Below are positions 59,865 to 64,000 of a stretch of DNA of 64,000 bases, piece after piece. Positions within the stretch are counted from its first letter, which is position 1. Every line of letters begins with the position of its first letter. The notes beneath the pieces are model-generated. The model was not told the origin of the DNA. It ran no database searches and worked only from the letters and a program-made list of their open reading frames with translations. Made by a program: the position numbers and the translations under genes. The DNA is taken from the NCBI RefSeq assembly GCF_001693515.2, contig NZ_CP042968.1, positions 6,386,001 to 6,450,000 on the forward strand, read 5' to 3'. This DNA comes from Bradyrhizobium paxllaeri. Lineage in GTDB: Bacteria; Pseudomonadota; Alphaproteobacteria; Rhizobiales; Xanthobacteraceae.

Positions 59865-60443
59865 TCAATAAACGAGTCCGGTGCCGGGCGGCTTTTCGAG
59901 CGCCGCGGCCAGCGACCGATACTCCTCGCAGCCGGTGCCGCAGATCGCCGCGATCCGCGTCAGATGATACGACGCCTGGTCGCGATTGCCCTGCTCGATC
60001 TGCCACAGGCCATAATACTGCCAGGTCAGCACGTGCTTCGGGTCCGCCTTCAACGCGCGCTCGTACCAAGTCTGCGACAGACTGTAGTCGCCGAGCTTGC
60101 GATAGGAATAGCCGATCAGGTTGGCAACGTTGGCGTTGTCGTCGCGGCCGAGCGCCTTCAGCTGCGCGATGGCGTCGGCGTAGTCCTGTCGTTCGTAGAT
60201 CGTTGCATGCGCGGCGCGATACCCCTGCCTGAACGCGGCATCGTCGGCGCTCGACTGTTTGTTGGTCTTCTTCTTGGCTTTCGAGCTCGACTTCGGACCC
60301 GCCCCCGTGTTGGGCGGCGGCGGGGCGGCCGAGGGCGGGTCGCCACCGCCGCCTGCGGCAAAGGCCGGAACGGATGGCGGCGAAGCGATCAGAACCATTG
60401 AAAACATGGCCAGCGTTGCAAGCTTGATGGCCGACTTCATCAT
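59865..60443 (-). CDS. Exported tetratricopeptide repeat protein
   Basis: A 192-residue protein. The signal peptide (1-29) ends VPAFAAG. A Pro/Lys-rich spacer (about 32-65) leads to two to three TPR units (about 70-175: YADAIAQLKALGRDDNANVANLIGYSYRKLGDYSLSQTWYERALKADPKHVLTWQYYGLWQIEQGNRDQASYHLTRI). The cysteines near the end (AAICGTGCEEY) are notable. Likely periplasmic scaffold; no partner suggested by context. Confidence 0.87.
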   Translation of the reverse strand: MMKSAIKLATLAMFSMVLIASPPSVPAFAAGGGGDPPSAAPPPPNTGAGPKSSSKAKKKTNKQSSADDAAFRQGYRAAHATIYERQDYADAIAQLKALGRDDNANVANLIGYSYRKLGDYSLSQTWYERALKADPKHVLTWQYYGLWQIEQGNRDQASYHLTRIAAICGTGCEEYRSLAAALEKPPGTGLVY

Positions 60444-60728
60444 GCGAACCTCCGATTTTCCTTACGTCAGTGAAACCATGGTCCAGCCGCAGGTACTGAC
60501 CCCGCCGCACGCGAAGTATTCCCGCCACTCGCCTGGAAAGCGTTGCGCCTTGCGGCAGGCTGGAGGAATGCGTATCTAGTTGATGGGCGTCACAGTTCCC
60601 CCGCAAGGGCAGTTGGCGGAACATCGAATACGATCTGAAGACGCCCTATCGGGAATCCCTGGAGAGAGAAATGGACATCGCAAAGCTGACCCCGCCTCGC
60701 GACCTCCGTCCATTTTCGGAAGCTCTCC

Positions 60729-62306
60729 ATGCCTGCCCTCCTTGTTCTGGATTCCATATCCCTCATCACGCCTGACGGACGCCCGCTGTTCGATGGACTG
60801 ACGCTCGCGATCGGCCGCGAGCGAACCGGCCTTGTCGGCCGCAACGGCAGCGGCAAGTCCACCTTGCTGCGCCTGATCGCGGGCGACATCGAACCCGCCG
60901 GCGGATCGCTGCAGCGCATCGGCTCGATCGGCATGCTGGCGCAACTGACCGATGAACGGCTGACGGTCGACGAGGCTCTCGGCGTCACGGGCGGTCTTGC
61001 CCGGTTGCAGCGGCTCGACCACGGCGAAGGATCGCTCGATGACGCCGCGCAGGCGGACTGGACGCTGGAAACGCGGATACAGGCGGCGCTGACCGAAGCC
61101 GGATTGCCGTCACTGCCGCTGGACCGCCCGATCGTCTCCCTGAGCGGCGGCGAGCGGACGCGGGTCGCGCTGGCGCGCCTCCTGATCGAGGCGCCGGACC
61201 TGTTGCTGCTGGACGAGCCCACCAACAACCTCGATGCCGACGGCAGGCAGGCCGTGGCGCAGTTGCTCGAGCGCTGGCAGGGCGGCGTCCTCGTCGCCAG
61301 CCACGACCGCGCACTGTTCGAACGCGTCGACCGCATCGTCGAACTGACGCCGGTCGGCATCACGATATTCGGCGGCGCATGGCCGGCCTTTGCCGAAGCG
61401 CGTGACGCCGCCCGCGCCCGCGCCGCCGACGATCTCGAACGCGCCTCGGATGCCCTGCGCAATACCGAGCGCGCGGTGCAGAAGGCGCGGGAAAAGAAAG
61501 CGCGCCGCGACAAGGCCGGCCGCGCCTGGCGCGCCAAGGGCATCGAGGACAAGATGTTCATGGACCGCGAGAAGGAGCGCGCCGAGAACAGCGCCGCGCG
61601 CGACAGCCACCTCGCCGGCCGCCTGCTCGGCGAGCGCACCGAGGCGCTGGAGACGGCGAAGGCGCAGGTCGAGATCCTGACGCCGCTGTCGATCGATCTG
61701 CCGCGCACCGATCTGCCTGGCGGCCGCGAACTCGTTGCGTTCAGGGACGTCGTGATGACCTTCGGCGAACGCCGCCTGTTCGGACCGCTGTCGTTCGACA
61801 TACGCGGACCTGAGCGGATCGCCGTGCGCGGCGCCAACGGTTCCGGCAAGACCACCTTGTTCCGCCTGCTAATCGGCGAGCTGAAACCTGCGAGCGGCGA
61901 CGTCGCTCGCCGCACCGAGCGTATTGCCGTGCTCGACCAGCACATCGGCCTGCTCGATCCCGCAATGAGCATTCTCGATAATCTGCGACGCCTCAATCCG
62001 GAGCTCTCGGCCAACGCAGCGCACGCGGCGCTGGCGCGCTTCGCATTCCGTAACAAGGCAGCGCTGCAGATCGCATCGACGCTCAGCGGCGGCGAGCGGC
62101 TGCGCGCAGGTCTCGCCTGCGTGTTCGCGCGCCCGCAGCCGCCATTTCTGCTGCTGCTCGACGAGCCGACCAACCATCTCGATCTCGCTTCGATCGAGGA
62201 GCTGGAGGGCGCGCTGAAAGGATTCGACGGCGCGCTGATCGTGGTCAGCCACGACGAGGCATTCTTGCGGGCGATCGGGATCGAAAGGGAAATCGTGCCC
62301 GGCTAG
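60729..62306 (+). CDS. ABC-F family ATP-binding cassette protein
   Basis: A 525-residue protein with two ABC domains and no membrane part. Domain 1 (about 3-215) has GRNGSGKST and [32 protein letters not shown]. Domain 2 (about 330-520) has GANGSGKTT and [34 protein letters not shown]. Between them is a charged helical linker ([20 protein letters not shown]...). The type is a ribosome-acting translation factor, similar to Uup/YheS-like members; a P-site-contacting arm cannot be defined. The start at 60729 precedes [14 protein letters not shown]. Confidence 0.92.
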   Translation: MPALLVLDSISLITPDGRPLFDGLTLAIGRERTGLVGRNGSGKSTLLRLIAGDIEPAGGSLQRIGSIGMLAQLTDERLTVDEALGVTGGLARLQRLDHGEGSLDDAAQADWTLETRIQAALTEAGLPSLPLDRPIVSLSGGERTRVALARLLIEAPDLLLLDEPTNNLDADGRQAVAQLLERWQGGVLVASHDRALFERVDRIVELTPVGITIFGGAWPAFAEARDAARARAADDLERASDALRNTERAVQKAREKKARRDKAGRAWRAKGIEDKMFMDREKERAENSAARDSHLAGRLLGERTEALETAKAQVEILTPLSIDLPRTDLPGGRELVAFRDVVMTFGERRLFGPLSFDIRGPERIAVRGANGSGKTTLFRLLIGELKPASGDVARRTERIAVLDQHIGLLDPAMSILDNLRRLNPELSANAAHAALARFAFRNKAALQIASTLSGGERLRAGLACVFARPQPPFLLLLDEPTNHLDLASIEELEGALKGFDGALIVVSHDEAFLRAIGIEREIVPG

Positions 62307-62454
62307 GCCTGCGCACCGAGAATCGATGGAGGAATCAAGCGATAAATGCGCGATGAACGTTTTACGTGACCAATGCCACTAAGCTCATGATGAGCACCTG
62401 AGCCCGGCTCTTAGAGGCTCTCATAAAGGCTCTCGGAGAGATGGGAATCCGGCG

Positions 62455-63396
62455 ATGAATCGTCTAACGAAAAACATCTTGCATATCGGCGGCGGCCTGG
62501 CCGTCGTGACAATCGTCGCGGCCACGATGCTCAATCAGCGCCTGGATCTCCTTCATCATTGTGACAGTGGTTTTTCAAAGTTCATCAGCTGCACCTACCA
62601 ACGGTCATCGAAAAGCATCGGCCAAGGGACCCCGATATTCACCACTCCGTCGAGTTCGCCTCCGACGTTCCAGCCAAGCTACGTCGACGTCACGTCATGG
62701 GCCGTTGCCCATTGTCCGCAGAATTACATCGCCAGGCGCCTGTTCTGCGCCGCCTCGGTCACGGCACCCGTAGAGGCCGCGAGCGACGATCCCGACACCG
62801 GGCTGCCGGTGCCCAAGCCCTGGGTCCTCAGGACGGCGAAGAACTCACGGTTCATCGTGTCGGTTCACGTCGAGACGCCGCTCGATCTCGCGGCTGCGCT
62901 CGGCTTCTATCGCGGCGCGCTGAGCAAGCGCGGCTGGACGGAGAATGGCGACGCGCTCGTCGAGCCGGACCGGGCCGTGATCGCGTTCACGACATCAGAT
63001 GGACCGGCGCTGCTCCGCCTTGTCTATCAGGACCACAGGACGATCGCGGACCTGTCGCGGCATAAGTCCGCCGCCGCGAATGCCGGCATCCTGCCGCGGC
63101 CGGGGCAGGTAAGGCTGCGGCTCGGCAACGCCACCGATGAAGAGACCGTCATCACCATCAACGAGCAGACCATCAAGTTGGCGGCTCGCGCCGGACGCGA
63201 CTTGACGGACGATCCTGAAACCGGACGCAAATCGCCCGATAGCCCGGAGATCGATCTGCCGCCGGGCAAATACAAGGTCGCCCTCAAGGTCGCGAACGGC
63301 GCGGCGCAGAGCCGGGAGTTCGAGGTCGCTGCCGACGAGACCTGGGGCCTGCTGGTCGGTCCGGCCGGCGCCCCGCTCCCCGTGCACGTTTATTGA
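62455..63396 (+). CDS. Hypothetical membrane-anchored protein
   Basis: A 313-residue protein. A short N-terminal helix (about 8-26: ILHIGGGLAVVTIVAATML) anchors an exported domain. A cysteine-rich stretch follows (CDSGFSKFISC, HCPQNY, LFCAAS), four or more cysteines that may form disulfides. The central part (about 125-195) is a mixed fold. The C-terminal part (about 210-310) has PGQVRLRLGNATDEETVITINEQTIKL and LPPGKYKVALKVANG, consistent with a beta-sandwich. No family recognised. The codon pattern and clear start suggest a real gene. Confidence 0.6.
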   Translation: MNRLTKNILHIGGGLAVVTIVAATMLNQRLDLLHHCDSGFSKFISCTYQRSSKSIGQGTPIFTTPSSSPPTFQPSYVDVTSWAVAHCPQNYIARRLFCAASVTAPVEAASDDPDTGLPVPKPWVLRTAKNSRFIVSVHVETPLDLAAALGFYRGALSKRGWTENGDALVEPDRAVIAFTTSDGPALLRLVYQDHRTIADLSRHKSAAANAGILPRPGQVRLRLGNATDEETVITINEQTIKLAARAGRDLTDDPETGRKSPDSPEIDLPPGKYKVALKVANGAAQSREFEVAADETWGLLVGPAGAPLPVHVY

Positions 63397-63514
63397 CGCG
63401 CGGAGGTTCGGGTTGGGCCATTAGCTGAAGTTGCAGGCTGTTCGAGCAAGCAGTTTACCGCCGCTTAGGCGTTAAAGCTGACGGATGGCGTTCTTCGCTC
63501 AGTGTTCCTTCGTT

Positions 63515-63910
63515 CTATCGAACGCCAATAGCCATAGACGAAATAAAAGCCTCGACCTGCCGCAACATACGCGGCCAAACATCGATCGGCTTCTCGGTGT
63601 CGAGAACGCCAAGCTTTACGAGTGATCCGTCGCGGAGCCGGCCCCAGATCATACATTGGTTGCTTGGTTGCTCGGTCCCAGCGGGACCACAAACTGCATT
63701 AATCATGGAGCCGAAAAAGATGGGCTCGATCGAAGTGATCTCAAACCTTGGCCCTTGAACGATTTTTCGAAACAAGCCGTCCGGCGTTGTTTGGCCACCT
63801 TCTGCAACAGGAACGTTTGCGCGAAGCGAACTATTGATAGCCAGGGGAAAAATACCGACGAGTTCAGCGCGGTCGGCATCCTCGCGAGCCCAAGCAATGA
63901 GGCTTTTCAT
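63515..63910 (-). CDS. Hypothetical protein
   Basis: A 131-residue frame starting MKSLIAWAREDADRAELVGI and ending EAFISSMAIGVR, with no signal peptide or membrane helix. It has the composition of a soluble alpha/beta protein (RFEITSIEPIFFGSMINAVCGPAG). No known motif. No neighbours in a unit are visible before the window ends. Confidence 0.5.
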   Translation of the reverse strand: MKSLIAWAREDADRAELVGIFPLAINSSLRANVPVAEGGQTTPDGLFRKIVQGPRFEITSIEPIFFGSMINAVCGPAGTEQPSNQCMIWGRLRDGSLVKLGVLDTEKPIDVWPRMLRQVEAFISSMAIGVR

Positions 63911-64000
63911 TGGAAAGGAAATGCTGTCAACTACTACCGGTGGGCTCTGCGGAGATTGGCAATATTGCTTGGTTCGGAAATTATTCTGAAAATAGTCCCG

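Overview
The window looks like chromosomal DNA of a Bradyrhizobium-like alphaproteobacterium (Rhizobiales). The support is high GC, long ABC, TRAP and TTT solute-transport operons, a permuted two-piece tmRNA with the alphaproteobacterial tag ANDNYAPVAQAA next to an SspB gene, an hflKC-degP cluster behind thyA-folA, and many short palindromic repeats of the kinds that litter Bradyrhizobium intergenic DNA. Most genes are on the minus strand. No tRNA, rRNA or CRISPR array was seen.

Layout. 1-1.2 kb: TRAP transporter (dctP, start of dctQ). 1.2-3.9 kb: repeats and IS110-family copy A. 4-5.9 kb: leuA with an attenuated leader. 6.2-9.4 kb: Ada/AraC regulator, small genes, PPK2. 9.5-15.3 kb: branched-chain-type amino-acid ABC operon livKGFHM with a divergent FadR-type regulator and a 31-bp palindrome. 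15.3-22.6 kb: NUDIX protein, a taurine/nitrate-type ABC system split by a cupin and an OsmC gene, then an OpuC-like osmolyte ABC system. 22.7-23.3 kb: a REP-associated transposase (RAYT) between two REP sequences. 23.3-26.8 kb: tandem LtaS/EptA-like sulfatase-fold membrane proteins. 27-34.4 kb: TetR with two operator-like sites, a haem-type membrane protein, a LysR/SDR/quinone-oxidoreductase cluster, and an SDR/LprI/small-protein operon. 34.8-36.5 kb: IS110-family copy B, inverted. 36.5-43.6 kb: ilvB, threonine dehydratase, ilvN, methyltransferase, two exporters and ilvC behind an ilvL attenuator. 43.7-46.6 kb: miaA/serB sharing a start site, and a frameshifted mrr. 46.7-52.8 kb: degP-DUF2065-hflC-hflK-folA-GNAT-thyA. 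53-56.2 kb: tripartite tricarboxylate transporter. 56.6-59.8 kb: ssrA, sspB, fumC, DUF4169, RHH. 59.9-64 kb: TPR protein, ABC-F ATPase and two uncharacterised proteins.

The most interesting system is the interplay of mobile repeats and RNA-guided transposition. A palindromic repeat family (GTAGGGTGGGCAAAG...GTGCCCACC) is scattered through the window, and one pair flanks a RAYT gene of the type thought to spread such repeats. Two 1,581-bp IS110-family (IS1111-like) elements sit at exactly the same phase of this repeat (GT-AG/GGTGGGC). The roughly 345-nt non-coding 3' part of the element contains short segments that match both sides of the target and both ends of the element around a shared AG dinucleotide. 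This is the layout expected of a bridge RNA (seekRNA) programmed for the REP.

Branched-chain amino-acid metabolism is the other theme. The liv uptake operon, leuA and ilvBNC are all present, and both biosynthetic operons have short leader peptides rich in the regulating amino acids followed by intrinsic terminators.
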